NCBI RefSeq assembly: GCF_032452875.1
Contig: NC_083885.1
Location: forward strand, 33,955,925 to 34,019,924
From: Bos javanicus
Taxonomy: Eukaryota; Chordata; Mammalia; Artiodactyla; Bovidae
Direction: 5' to 3'
DNA: 64,000 nucleotides
How positions within the stretch are numbered: position 1 is the first letter of the stretch; every line of letters begins with the position of its first letter. The notes beneath the pieces were generated by a model. The model was not told the DNA's origin. It saw nothing but the letters and a program-made list of their open reading frames with translations, and made no database searches. Positions 1-11,528 of the stretch are shown piece after piece. The position numbers and the translations under genes are program-made.

Positions 1-345
1 CGGAGCCATTTAATTTTGGGGAGGCAAGATTTAGCTGACTTGAAAGAAGGGGGAAGCAAGCTTGCAGAAAGAGATTGATTTCAGCGAAACACAAATTCAT
101 ACTAAGTGCCTTAACACTTCGGAATCAATTAAAATGAGATGGAGGAAAAGGCACAGAGAAATGGAGGAAGACAGCAGGCCCGAGTGGGGAAAAGGAGGGC
201 GGGAGGAGGCAGGTTTGCTGGGGAGCAGGGCAGAAGAGCCCCAGTCCAAGGAGACGCCCTCGGGCCGGAGGGGAATTCTGGGGCCCTGAGACATGTCCTT
301 TTCTAGGCCCAGGGACTGGTGAGAGGCAGACCCAGCACATGGGTC
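1..345. other. single-copy DNA, no recognised feature
   Basis: Purine-rich sequence with no repeat family or coding signal that I recognise. The short open frames on both strands here have no familiar domain and are treated as chance. Confidence 0.4.
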
Positions 346-535
346 AGCAGTTCTCAAAACACAGTGAAGCTCAGAATCAGCTTTGAGGAAATAAAGTGAG
401 AAGTGATGCACGTAAAGTCCTGGAGCCACTTCCTGAGGGTCTGATTCATTCCATCTGTGGAGCAGCTGGGAATCCACCTGTCTAAACCATCCCTAAACTC
501 TGCTGCAGGTGGTCCGGGATCACACTTTGAAAAGC
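346..535 (+). mobile_element. MER5A-like hAT-Charlie DNA transposon remnant
   Basis: The 5' end reads like the MER5A start (cagcagttctcaaaac), followed by a diverged 'cagaatcag' core, 'gggtctgattc', and the 3' end 'tggtccgggatcacactttg'. This non-autonomous element is about 190 bp across mammals, and this copy is near full length but heavily mutated. Non-coding fossil. Confidence 0.75.
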
Positions 536-834
536 GAAGACTAGATGACAGAGTTCATGGTAGTCATTTATCCTTTATCCTGCCTCTGGTCACCATGGTA
601 ACAGCCATGGGCATCATTCATTTCTCCCCATGGCTGCAGGAAGCCTGGACACTCACAGTGAGAAGACCCTTGCAGTAGTCCCTCTGGAAAAGATGAGGCC
701 TTTTGGAGATAGGCTGAAGAGGGGGAATTAACAGAACTTGGACAGTGTGGGTGGTGGGAGAGAGAGAAAGGGAATGGTCCTCAAAATCCCTCTGGTGGAT
801 ACTTCCCAGGAGGGCTAGATATGACTTAAAACAG

Positions 835-1575
835 GGCTGGACCACTCTGGCAGTTTTTAACAAAAATAAATATATTCTTACCATACAAGCCAGCAATCGT
901 GCTCCTCGGTATTTACCCAAGGAGCTGAAAAGCATGTCTACACAAAAACCTGCACATGGATACTTATGGCAGTGTGATTCACGACGGACAAAACGTGGAT
1001 GCGACCAAGACATCCTTCAGTAGGTGAACGGATCAACAAGCTGTGGTACGTCCAGATGATGAAATAGATTCAGTGCTGAACAGAGAAATGAGCGACGGAA
1101 ATGCATATTGCCAGGGAACCTTAAATGCATACTGCCAAATAAAGGAAGTCAATATGAAAAGACTAGAGACTCTGTGATTCCAACTACATGACATTCTGGA
1201 AAAGACAAAACTATGGGGACACTAGAAAGATCAGTGTTTGTAATGGGTTGGGTGGGAAGGGAAAGATGAACAGGCAGAGCACAGAGGATGTTTAGGGCAG
1301 TAAAATGATTCTGTCTCTTAACTGAAAGGGTGGATACATGTCATTATACAGTTGTCAAAATCCACAGAATATACAACACTAAGAGCAAACTGTAACGGAA
1401 CTGGACTTTGGGGGATAGTGTGTCAAAATAGGTTCATCGACTGTTAACAAACGGACCTCTCTGTGGGGGATGCTGATAGTCGGGGGTGCACGTTGCACAT
1501 ATGTCAAGGCGGGAGGTACATGGGAAACCTCTGTACTTTCCACTTGGTTGTGCTATGAACTGAAAACACTCAAAG
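835..1575 (+). mobile_element. L1M fossil: ORF2 C-terminus and 3' UTR
   Basis: About 835-1022 still translates with interruptions into the L1 ORF2 C-terminal region (a 'YPKELK' stretch, then a 'DGQNVD'-like stretch). The following sequence has typical L1M 3' UTR phrases: 'gattccaactacatgacatt', 'gggacactagaaagatcagtg', and a tail near 1560 before an A-rich run. Old, 5'-truncated and non-functional. The subfamily is not assigned. Confidence 0.75.
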
Positions 1576-2914
1576 AGGGGGGAAAAAAAAGCTGGAGATT
1601 GCCTCCAGTTCCATGAAACACGGGATGTGCTAGGAAGGCAGAGTGGTGAAATGGGGTGGGGACTAAAGCCACTGGGGACACAGCAGGAGGAAACCCAGGC
1701 TGCTGGCCAGGTGCCAGCTCCTTAGTGGACAAGTGAAGTCAGGCGTTGGGGGAGAGGCTGCAAAATCAGAACCGCTCGTGCAGGCCCCTTTCCTCCCACC
1801 CTTCCCACTGGAGCAGATGACAGTGCAAACAGCAGCAAGATCTCAGCGAAAATGCAGTCTCTCCATGCTGTCTGAAATTCTCAGAGATCCCTTAACCTCC
1901 CCCCGCCCCAAAGAAAACAGTTCAGACAGCTGCATAAACTAGCGAGCTGAACAGGGAGCCTCAGTACCATGATCCTCTGGGCGAGGAGGCCACCGAATGC
2001 CCCTCAATACAGACTCTCCCTGCCTGCTCCTAATAAGGGTGCCTCTCCTTCACGAGAGTCCTATAAAAGGCATAAATATTCCTCAAGGAACTGAGAGAGC
2101 TCCTAACAGTCTTTAATAGCTATCATAAAGTGAAGAATAAAATGTGTGAGAGGAGATTGGTCAGGATAATAGTGCAAGGGATATGAGAGCAGTGAATTTT
2201 CCACCCCTCCCCCAGCTGAGCTTTACTGCAGAAAGATACTGCCTGGAGTCAGGAGCATGGCCTGAGCAGAGAAACCATGGAGGGGACACCCAGTGTCTGG
2301 TCAGAGAACCCTGGACAGTTGAGCTGAGAGAGCTGAGGGCCATGACCAGAAGAGGCTTGTTTCAGGCAAACAGCAGACTCCAATCTGGAGCCACCATAAT
2401 TCTCTGTGGCCTGGATGAGTTGAGCCTTAGGCATTTGCATTGCTCATTTGTTTCCTGAGTGATTAGGATAAAGACCAGTCTATATTAAATAAGCCCACCA
2501 CTGAAACAATGTGCCAAGGATACACAGAGGCCCCCGAACCCTATGGGGGCCGGAGACTAATCTGTCCACCAGGCTTGCAGCCTGAGCCCTGCCCAGAAAC
2601 CAAAGACTCTGGGACGTGTCAACAGGCCAAGTATCAAAGGCAGGATACCATGCTGAGAATCTGCAGACCGGGGAAACATGAGTGTGCTCCAGGGGAGCAT
2701 TTGCCAGAATGGGTGCTATGATGGGCCTGCAGTGAACACATCGGGGCCATGGCACATGGGGGGATGACCCAGTTGGCAGGAGAACCCACAGCTAACAGAC
2801 AGCAAAGCCCCTAGCTGGTGTGTTGGCATGCAACAGGGTTCAATCGACAGCAGCCCTTGGCAGATACAGCACTTAATGTCTACAGAGATGCTCCACCTGC
2901 CAAGAACTGCTGTC
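1576..2914. other. single-copy DNA, no recognised feature
   Basis: No repeat family recognised. Several short overlapping frames on both strands (for example around 2161-2458 and 2480-2755) have no splice context or familiar protein motif and look like chance. Confidence 0.4.
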
Positions 2915-3075
2915 GATTAAGCCCCTACAGCATGCCAGGACACGAGCTGGGGCTTTGCATGTATAATCGCATTCAGTCCTCACAGCGCTGAACTTGAGTC
3001 TAACCACACTGACCCACGGGTACACACAAGACCTAAGGTTGATGAAATAACATCCAGGCAAGACAGTCTGGATTT
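2915..3075 (-). mobile_element. MIR SINE remnant
   Basis: Diverged reversed MIR order: 'attaagcccctacagcatgc' resembles the reversed MIR 3' end, then 'gtataatcgcattcagtcct', then a degraded 'aagacctaagg' and 'tctggatttggg', which match the reversed tRNA-related half. Ancient and inert. Confidence 0.5.
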
Positions 3076-3549
3076 GGGCACTTGTTTCTGCTCCTCACCA
3101 TGGTCTAGAGCCTACTGACCTCCCAATACTTATGCTTCACCCTATGGTCTACTTCCTCCTGTGCCTTGACGCCAACGGAATGGCTTCTCATATCTGACCC
3201 CTGGGATCTTCAGGACACAAGGCTCTCTGCTTCTCAGTCTCACCCCACCCATGTGACCTAGCTCTCATTCAGGGATCCCTATCCCAGGGTTTTCCTGACT
3301 CTCTGGGGTCTCAGCCCAGCCCATCCTGCTTGCAATGATGTGCGGTCTAAGAAAACACATCACCCTCTGCCAGGCTGACTAAGCAAAGCTGTAGGAGGCT
3401 TCACTGCCGCAAGTCAACTGGCAAAACTTTGGCTGACATCTCACTGCAAAGAAGTCATATCCTAAAAGAGACTGGGTGTGGGCAAGGAAAGAAGAGGAAA
3501 GCTTGTCAGGTTTTTCTCTCTGGCCAGATGGGGGACACCTCACAGTGCT
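3076..3549. other. single-copy DNA, no recognised feature
   Basis: Pyrimidine-rich, about half GC. No repeat or gene recognised. Confidence 0.35.
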
Positions 3550-3776
3550 TAGCATGTGAGTAGGTGCATGCCAAGTCACTTCAGTCGTATCTAACTCTGC
3601 GACCCTATGGACTGTAGCCTGCCAGGCTTCTCTGTCCAGAGGATTCTCCAGGCAAGAATACTGGAGTAGGTTGCCATGCCCTCCTCCAGGGGATTTTCCC
3701 GATTCAGGAACTGAACCTGTGTCTCTTACATCTCCTGCACTGGCGGGCAGGTTCTTTACCACCAGCACTACCCCTG
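3550..3776 (-). mobile_element. Bov-tA SINE
   Basis: The plus strand reads the reverse of the family: 'cacttcagtcgtatctaact', 'attctccaggcaagaatact', 'gggcaggttctttaccacc'. The tRNA-Glu-derived head is at the right end and the Bov-A body at the left, so sense is minus. A weak possible duplication (cagtgct / cggtgct) flanks it. Confidence 0.85.
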
Positions 3777-3839
3777 ACGGTGCTCAAAACAGATAACCTA
3801 AGATGTTTATGTGATCCAATGTCATCCTGAATAAATTCA

Positions 3840-4470
3840 GCAGCAGACAAGACATGAAAAATAAATCAAACACAGAAGGACTGGAATAGAAACACAAAGT
3901 CATCAGTATCCCTAGATGATGATCTTCATGGAAAACCTGAAAGAATCTATAATTATTAGAATTAATAGAAAACTAAGAAAACTAGCAAAATCATTGGACC
4001 TAAGAGCAATAGACAAAAATAAATTATATTTACTCTACTATCAAGTACATATAAATGAAATTTTATAAGATTCCATTTATAATAGCAACAAAACACATAA
4101 AGGACTTAGGCACCTCTAACAAAAGATACTCAAGACCTCTGTGGGAGAGATTAAAAAGATTTATTGAAAGACATTGAAGAATACCTAAACACATAAAGAA
4201 ATAGACAGAGTTCATGGGCAGAAAAATTCAATATCATAAAAATATCAAGTTCAGAAGAATTGGCCTATGGATTCTATGCGATTCTAATAAATATTCCCAA
4301 CAAGGTTTTTAGTGCAACTTGACAAGTTGATTTATAAATAAATGAATAAACACATATGCACCTACCTCAAAACTCACATAATTTTCAACTTGCTCAAAAG
4401 AAGACAAATGTAAATTAAAACTACATGGAGATACCAACTCTCACCCAACATTTTTCCGAAAAAAAATACT
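3840..4470 (+). mobile_element. L1M ORF2 fragment (RT downstream region)
   Basis: AT-rich text follows the L1 ORF2 order, including 'gatgatcttcatggaaaacc', 'tccatttataatagcaac', 'ttgaaagacattgaagaat', 'agttcatgggcagaaaaatt' and 'attctatgcgattctaataa'. Frame is lost repeatedly. The last 90 bases match a later ORF2 segment, which suggests an internal deletion. Confidence 0.7.
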
Positions 4471-4989
4471 TCCATACACTTGGTGAGAACTCAAAATGAT
4501 ATTAATACCACAGGGGGAAATCTTACAGAAGTAAGATTGATAGAGTTAAATAGGGACCATGCAATCACCAACCTGAGAACCCATGTTGTACGGTTCACAC
4601 ACATGTCTGTCTGTCTGTTACATAAGTGCATATTCCCTATCTCTGTCCACTCTAACAGTCCAGAAACAATGACTAAGTTACTAGCAACAAAGCCTCCTAA
4701 TGCAGAGACTAGTTTTTCTGAATAGCATTTTGCACTAATATAAACCAGGACTTTTGGACAAATGGCTAATTCTAGGTCTGGAGTTGAAAATGTCCAAGAT
4801 GAGCCTGGAATATTTTGTAATTTCTGATTTCAGAAAAGCAAACAAAATAACTGGGTTAGGTAAAAAACAAATTGCAGGATCCAACTTGAAGCAGCTCCCA
4901 TGGCCACAGATGGGGCAATTTGGACATCAGTGAGAATAATAACTATAAGGGAAAAAGCATGAACATTTAACCCAAGAATATGTTTTTCC
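4471..4989. other. AT-rich DNA, unassigned
   Basis: May include diverged L1M continuation after the ORF2 fragment, but I cannot match it. The 81-residue frame at 4480-4725 has no known motif. Confidence 0.3.
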
Positions 4990-5045
4990 AAACTTTTTAT
5001 TTTGTATTTGGGTATAGTAGATTAACAATGTTGTGACAGTTTCTA
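4990..5045 (-). mobile_element. short ruminant L1 3' end
   Basis: Reversed, this segment matches the terminal L1 3' UTR seen in sense at about 29300-29360 (order: 'ttgttaatc', 'ccaatacaaaat', 'aaaag'). Only about 55 bases, so a very strongly 5'-truncated insertion. Confidence 0.65.
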
Positions 5046-5769
5046 ACCCAAGAACTTGTAATACTTTTTAAAATGTATTTGTTACCTTTGGAGGAAGCCA
5101 TTTCAAAAACTGGTGAAGAGAGAATTAACTGACATTGCTCAGTGTGGATAACTGATTCTTGCCTAACTTGTCCCATTTTCCTTCATAAAATGTACCTCCA
5201 AGTAATTAACAGTTAGAGGAAATTATCTCTATAAAATAATTCCAGCGTGATAAGGAGGAAGGAATGATAGAATTCGAATGCTGCCATTTTGTAATCCCTA
5301 GCGAACTAATGGGTTTAAGCATGATGATCCATGGTCACTATTAGCACAAGACAGAAACAATTATATACTGCACATCCCCTGCTGGAAGTGCATACTTTCT
5401 AAAACCTATCAAGTAGTCTGGCCTCTCCCCCTCCCCAAAATGAACTTGAATCTGATCAAGTCTCTTTTCTATTTTCAAGAAACACATGCAACAGAGGCAA
5501 CATCTCAAATGACACTGAGGTACTATAACAGCAAAGCCCTGACCATGACAAACTCTTGGAATGGACTTTACCCAAACTTGATTCAAACAGTTTTCAAAAA
5601 TATGGAAGAGTTTGGGAAATCAGCTTTGTTAACAGGGTACATGAGGACATCCACTTTTAGATCATATTTTATGCATATTTTAATGAGTTCTTAAATAGGC
5701 AAACAGGGACAAAAATAGTCAAGGTACCACAGAAGCCAAAGGGAGGGGAAACTGCCTCATCAGTCACCA
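5046..5769. other. AT-rich single-copy DNA
   Basis: No element recognised. The two overlapping short frames at 5341-5694 lack motifs and are treated as chance. Confidence 0.35.
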
Positions 5770-6960
5770 AGAATTATTAAATGGATAAGGTGGTATTGGT
5801 GCAGTGACGAAAGGAGCAAAACAGAGAGTCAAAAAATAGATCCATTATCTATACACATAACTGTTTTTAAGAAGCTGATTTTTCAAGTAAGTAGGAGACA
5901 GCAGGACTCTTTCATTGGTGCTAGGACAGCTGAATTGATTATCCACATGTAAAATAAACCATTCAAGAAAAAAAGAATAGAGTGATCACTTTACACTAAA
6001 ATTAAAAACTTCAGGTGTCAAAAGACACTCGAAAGAAGGTAAGACAATAGCTCAAGCAGGGAAAGACATCTGCCAGATATATATGAGGTCAAATAATTAG
6101 AATCCAGAATATATTGATGTATTTAAGTCCTAAAAAATCAATGAGAAAGAAACATACCATCCAACTTAAAACTATGGTAAAGACTTGAATGGATATCTTC
6201 AAAAAAGGGAACTAGAATAGCTAATGAACTTTTGAAAAGATACCTCATTATGTAATCAAGAAAATTTAAGTTGAAAACAAGATGGAAAGTATTTTCACAC
6301 CCAATTAAAGAATCTGACAATATAAAGTGCCAGAGAAGATATACATTAATGGGACTTAATCCTCTCTCTCTAGTGTATAAGATTTAACTCAAACACTTTA
6401 GAAAGCAATTTGGCGTCAGCTAGTACAGTTTAGTTTGAGTTTTACATATGGCCTGGTAATTTTATTCTTAGGTATATACTGCATGTGCACCCAGATATGG
6501 TTACAAGACTGTTTAGAGCACTTGTTTTTCTAGAAAAGATGAGAAACACCACATTCATTAAAAGGAAAATGGAGAAATAAATTGTGGTATGGTTCCACGA
6601 GGGGCTAGAAAACAACAGTGAAAATTAACAAAGGATCTGTACACAGATCTAATGGCAAGAGAGAAAAAGCAAGTTGCATAAGGATATCTAACGGCATGAT
6701 AGAATTTTTATAGACTTAAACCAAAAAATAAGGCATGGTAATATATTGTTCCGGAGTATATACATGCATGGTAACCATCTAAAGAAAGGCAGGAGCATGA
6801 CACATACAAGACCCAGCAAAGAGCTTATGTTTGTGAGAGGGAGGCCGAGCATCAGTGCTGTTGGTCTTGCATGGTTTTTTTACATCAAATTTTGGATTCA
6901 CAGATATTCATTATTACATTTCACAATTTTTATACTTAACATATTTATTTTTGAAGCTAA
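5770..6960 (+). mobile_element. L1M fossil: late ORF2 and 3' UTR
   Basis: Recognisable ordered ORF2 phrases: 'tggtgctaggacagctgaat' (5918 area), 'agacttgaatggatatcttc', 'gaaagcaatttggc', 'attcttaggtatatactg', 'aaattgtggtatggttccac'. A 3' UTR tail with 'acatttcacaattttta' ends near 6960. Many frameshifts; non-functional. Confidence 0.75.
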
Positions 6961-7591
6961 GAAATGGTCTGGATTGAATGGCAAGGCCAACTCACTCAGG
7001 ACTGACATGTGTCTGGTTTCTGCATGCAAGACCCAGACTCGCTCTGGGAGGAGATAAAGATGCTGTTCCCAGGACTGACAGCGCAGCCGGAAGGGCCAGC
7101 ATACCAAGTGGATCTTGCCAAGACAAACAGATGTTGCCAAAGATGCGAGGTTAAGAAGGAAGAATTTTTTCTGGGCTGGAAGCAATGTCTAAAGTTAAGT
7201 TTTCATTCATTCCAGAGATGCTGCACCATCTTTGAGAAGAAAACAATGGAATCTCTCCTCCTGGCAGCCAAGGCCTGTTTGCAGCTGGATGGCCTATATC
7301 AGATGTGTGAGCCCCGTCTGTTCCCACAGACCCTCTGTACTACCTGCTTCAAAGGTCAGTGCCCCCAGCTATGCAAGACCTCAAGGGAATGACTGAGGGA
7401 CTTCCAGTCTCCAATGCCAAGGGTATTTTTGACACCGAAACCACCCCGAGCATCCTTCTGAGTGCTGTAGCTATGAGATAAGCAAGAAAAGTGTTGGCCC
7501 TTCAGCACACCTAGTGGGAAAGCAATATGTAGAGGAGGAGGTGCCTACAGGGGAGACAGGCTGTCACAGTGAGACCTGAAAATGTAGTTCA
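6961..7591. other. single-copy DNA with a small Cys-rich ORF
   Basis: No repeat recognised. It holds a 127-codon plus-strand frame (7009-7392) rich in Cys that matches no family I know. There is no obvious promoter or poly(A) signal next to it. Probably chance. Confidence 0.35.
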
Positions 7592-7806
7592 GGGAAACTC
7601 CCAGATGGTGCAGTAGTAAAGGATTTGTCTTCCAACGCAGGAGACGCAAGAGACAAGAGTTCAATTCCTGGGTTAGAAAGAGCCCCTGGAGGAGGAAATG
7701 GCAGCCCACTCCAGTATTCTTGCCCGGAAAATTCCATGGACAGAGGAGCCTGGTGGGCTACAGCGCAAGGGTCGCAAAAGAGTCGGGACACGACTGAGCA
7801 CACACC
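7592..7806 (+). mobile_element. Bov-tA SINE
   Basis: tRNA-derived head ('gtgcagtagtaaaggatttg', 'gttcaattcctgggtta'), then Bov-A body ('cactccagtattcttgcc', 'gagcctggtgggctacag', 'gtcgggacacgactgag'). Diverged head, complete body. Confidence 0.9.
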
Positions 7807-8895
7807 AGAGCACGTGCTACACTGGTTCAGCTACACTGCTGAACCAGACGGTTTTCGACTCTCAAAACAAGAGTGATGCCCAGAACATTTTCTCTCTGGC
7901 TCCTCCAAGTTTTCTTATGATTTCTTGCAAAATAAAAAGAAATCAATCATCCTTAAGTCTCCAATGTCTGCGATGATGTCAGGTGAAAGAATGACGATGA
8001 GAAGGCTTTTCACAAATCTGGAAGAAGGATGGACCCAGAGCCAAGTCTGCACACGTCAGCAGGCCTCCTCCAGTTCCCAGCCACTTGACGTTCTGCGATG
8101 GATTCACTTATTTTGTTCTCAGACAACCCGGCCAATGAACTCAGGAAGAAGTTGGTGTAATTTTGTGTGTGTTGAAGCCCATTTCTTTCTCCTGGCTGGG
8201 TCCCTTCTGGGGCTGGCTGGGGATACCAGAACCCCTTTTAAGGGGGGAAGAAAGAGGAGAAGGGAGGAGACATAGCTGGGCCTCTGGCAGCCAGATGCCC
8301 AGGACCAGGGGGGCAAAGGTCATTGCCACCATAACTGAGGCCCAGCCAGTGGCCAAGGATCCAGGAGGCAGGTGAGATCATGAGAATTTGAGGAAGCATG
8401 CTATCAGCAGCTACATCTGATAAGACTACAGAAGCCTCAACAGTCTCAAGAGTAGGAATCACAGGGAAGCTCTAAAGATGGAGTGTGCAGATGAGAATAA
8501 AACAGGACAATTCACTGAAAATGTGTACGAGGGGCGGCCATGGCCCCAGCCCCTCCCCATGCAGTCAGCTGGTTGCCCTCTCCACCGTCCAGCTGAAGGC
8601 TCTGCTAGTACTGCTTACTGGAGATAATGAGTCACAGGGGCTCAGGACTTAGTCGACAGGGACAACTTGGGGATGAGGACAGGCATACTCTGAAAACAGG
8701 AAGACTGAGAAGAAGTTGACATCCAGAGCAGGGAGACCAGGACCACCCAGCCCAGCCTGACTCCCCAGGAGAAAATTCTTCCCTGAGCAAAGCAACCAGT
8801 CTAAGAGATGAGACCCATAGCACTGACATTTGGGCTCCTCGGGAATGAGTGACAGCGGGTAGGGTGTAGGACAGGGGGAGAAACAAAGGCATTTC
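7807..8895. other. single-copy DNA, no recognised feature
   Basis: No transposon family recognised. Short frames on both strands (8119-8462, 8632-8892) lack motifs. Confidence 0.4.
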
Positions 8896-9009
8896 CAGGT
8901 CTAAGCTCCATGTCTAGACAGCCAAGCCCTGGCTGACACGCCTGGTCCCCCACAGGTCTAAGCTCCATGTCTAGACAGCCAAGCCCCAGCTGACACGCCT
9001 GGCCCCGCA
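8896..9009. repeat. 57-bp tandem duplication (2 copies)
   Basis: Copy 1 is 8896-8952 and copy 2 is 8953-9009. Both begin 'caggtctaagctccatgtct'. I count four substitutions between them. This is a local duplication of otherwise single-copy sequence. Confidence 0.95.
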
Positions 9010-9309
9010 CATTTACCTTCCTGACCAGTCGTCTGACCTTTCCCTCAAACAAGTATAGACAACCAAGAATTGCCAAGCATTTGAGGGAAGTCTCTGCTCA
9101 CAAATAATAAATAAGTGAACAAAGAGATACAAGAAGGAAAAACAATCACAGTTGTAATATCCTTCGAGAGATAAGAAAATACTACATCCATAAAATAGCA
9201 ATTGTACTTTGTTTAAAAAATAATAACAAGAATAAATAAAACTTGTCAAATACAACCAAAACTGGAAGAGGAAAAGTAAAAAAATGCTAGACAATCAATC
9301 CACAGAAAC

Positions 9310-9689
9310 AATATTTGAGTGCTAGGCATTCTAGAAAGAAAAGAAAAACAGAAAAGTATCAAAGAAACAAAAGAATGTCCCCAAAGGACATGTATTTCCA
9401 GATTGAAAGGATCCTTGGAAAGCTGAGCTCAGTGACAGCACAGAGATCAGTACAAAGGAACATCATTGTGAAATACCCCAACACTACTGGGAGAGAGAGA
9501 AAATACTGAAAGTTTCCAGAAAGATACAGCAGGTCACAGACAAATCTACTGTCTATGTCATCAACAGCAATATTGGAACCCAGAAGATAATTCAAAACTG
9601 GGAACAAAACTAGATACTTGCAACCTAGGACACTATACCCAGCTAATGAGCAATCTAGTGCTCAGGAAGGAAAATAGGTCTTCCTGAGT
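9310..9689 (+). mobile_element. old L1-type LINE fragment (L1M/HAL1-like, 5' region)
   Basis: The order of 'ggacatgtatttccagattg', 'gaacatcattgtgaaatac', 'ctgaaagtttccagaaagat', 'caggtcaca' and 'caacctaggacactatacc' matches the conserved 5' region of old mammalian L1-like elements. A BovB splits it, and it resumes at about 10321. Confidence 0.55.
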
Positions 9690-10320
9690 GACAGATTTTA
9701 TTTTCTTGGGTTCCAAAATTTTATTTTCTATAGTGTTCCAAAATCACTGCAGATGGTGACTGTAGCCATGAAATTAAAAGACACTTGCTCCTTGGAAGAA
9801 AAGCTATGACAAATCTAGACAGTGTATTAAAAAGCAGAGACGTCAGTTTGCCAACAAAGGTCCATATAGTCAAAGCTACTGTTTTTCCAGTAGTCGTGTA
9901 CAGATATATGAGTTGGACCATCAGGAAGGCTGAGCACTGAAGAACTGATGCTTTTCAACTGTGGTGCTGGAGAAGACTCTTGAGAGTCCTTTGGACAGCA
10001 AGAAGATCAAATCAGTCAATCCTAAAGGAAATCAGTTCTGAATGAATATTCATTGGAAGGACTGATCCTGAAGCTGAAGCTCCAATATTTTGGCCAGGTA
10101 ATGCGAAGAGCCAACTCATTAGAAAAGACCCTGATGCTGGCAAAGATTGAGTCAGGAAAAGAAGGGGGTGACAGAGATGAGATGGTTGGGTGGCATCACC
10201 AATTCAATGGACATGAATTTGAGCAAACTCCTGGAGACAGTGAAGGACAGGGAAGCCTGGTGTGCTGCAGTCCACGGGGTGGCAAAGAGTCAGAAACGGC
10301 TGAGTGAGGACAACAACGAG
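9690..10320 (+). mobile_element. BovB LINE 3' part (5'-truncated)
   Basis: RTE-type BovB in sense: 'aaatcactgcagatggtgac', 'attaaaaagcagagacgtc', 'ctccaatattttggcc', and an end like 'gagtcagaaacggctgagtg'. The frame still partly encodes the C-terminal region after the RT domain, with stops. Near its 5' end it carries a 23-25 bp tandem duplication (9696-9718 / 9719-9743). Confidence 0.9.
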
Positions 10321-10690
10321 ACCTGCGCAGTCTTCAAAATTAATCATCATGCACTTTGAGAGGAAGTCACCTATCCAGCGAGGAAGTGATCAAAACTGGA
10401 GAGGAGGGATCCAAGAAGCAGAAGATGGGGCACAGGAAATGGAGAGGAGAAGCAGAGGTCCTCCCAGCCTGAGATGGGTGTGGCAGGCTCTAGAGCCGAG
10501 GAGAGCGTACCCAGCAGGCTCACCTTCCAGAAGGCACAGCCAGCCTGGGATGCACAGGAGCCAGGCAAGTGCACATACAATCTGGACAAAACACACAGCT
10601 GCAGAGGAAGGCCAACAGGATCAAAAGACAGCACATGGCCCAATGTGAATAATATTTCCATGATCACAAAAACAGTTTATTGAACCAAAA
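10321..10690 (+). mobile_element. old L1-type LINE fragment, continuation
   Basis: Continues the element broken by BovB: 'gaggaagtgatcaaaactgg', 'gggatccaagaagcagaaga' and 'ggtcctcccag' follow the same order as the known old LINE 5' region. Boundaries are approximate. Confidence 0.45.
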
Positions 10691-10807
10691 TGGACAATAA
10701 TTATGTTAGGAGAATTGGAGGAGGGGAATATGCATGTGGAAGGGTGTGGGATAGTGGGAGAAGGCAGAAGAGGGCTGAACCCTCATCTTCCATGGCAGGA
10801 AGCCCCC

Positions 10808-11084
10808 TGCTGCTGCTGCTGCTAAGTTGCTTCAGTCGTGTCCGACTCAGTGCGACCCCATAGACGGCAGCCCACTAGGCTCCTCTGTCCCTGGAATTCT
10901 CCAAGCAAGAACACTGGAGTGGGTTGCCATTTCCTTCTCCAATGCATGAAAGTGAAAAGTGAAAGTGAAGTCACTCAGTCGTATCCAACTCTTAGCGACC
11001 CCATGGACTGCAGCCCACCATGCTCCTCCGTCCATGGGATTTTCCAGGCAAGAGTACAGGAGTGGGGTGCCATTGCCTTCTCCG
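10808..11084 (-). mobile_element. Bov-A2 dimeric SINE with TSD
   Basis: Two Bov-A monomers joined by the 'gtgaaaagtgaaagtgaag' linker, read in reverse from a CTG-rich tail. It is bounded by an exact 11-bp duplication aggaagccccc at 10797-10807 and 11085-11095, which fixes both ends. Confidence 0.95.
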
Positions 11085-11347
11085 AGGAAGCCCCCAGATC
11101 ACACCTAATATGGCACACATGAAAAATAAAGCACAGGAGTGGTCTTTAGAAATGTAAAGGTGAACACAGACAGAAGCAGCTAAGAGCTGAAAGTGCTGCC
11201 TCCAGGGAACAGGAAGCAGGTGAGAAGGAACTGGTTGGAGACCTGCTGTTTTTTTTTACTAAGAGTCTAGTAGATCTGACATTTTAATCTATTCCTGTGA
11301 CAGAGTTAAAATATTCATATTTAAGTTTTACACAGACACTTCTATCC

Positions 11348-11528
11348 ACCCACACACACATATACCCCTTACCCCTACATACACACAAATCTCACCCCTA
11401 CACACACACATCCTTGACCCCTACACACACATCCTTGACCCCTACACACACACCCCCTCACCCCTACACACACCCCTCACCCCTGCACACACACGCACAC
11501 ACAGAGCCCTACACACACCTCTTACACC
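11348..11528. repeat. ACACAC-rich minisatellite
   Basis: Irregular repeat of about 18-23 bp units of the form 'acccctacacacacat' with 'ccttg' or 'cctc' spacers. One unit ending 'atccttg' occurs twice exactly. The plus strand has almost no G. Likely length-polymorphic. The Thr/His/Pro-rich frame over it is compositional. Confidence 0.9.
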
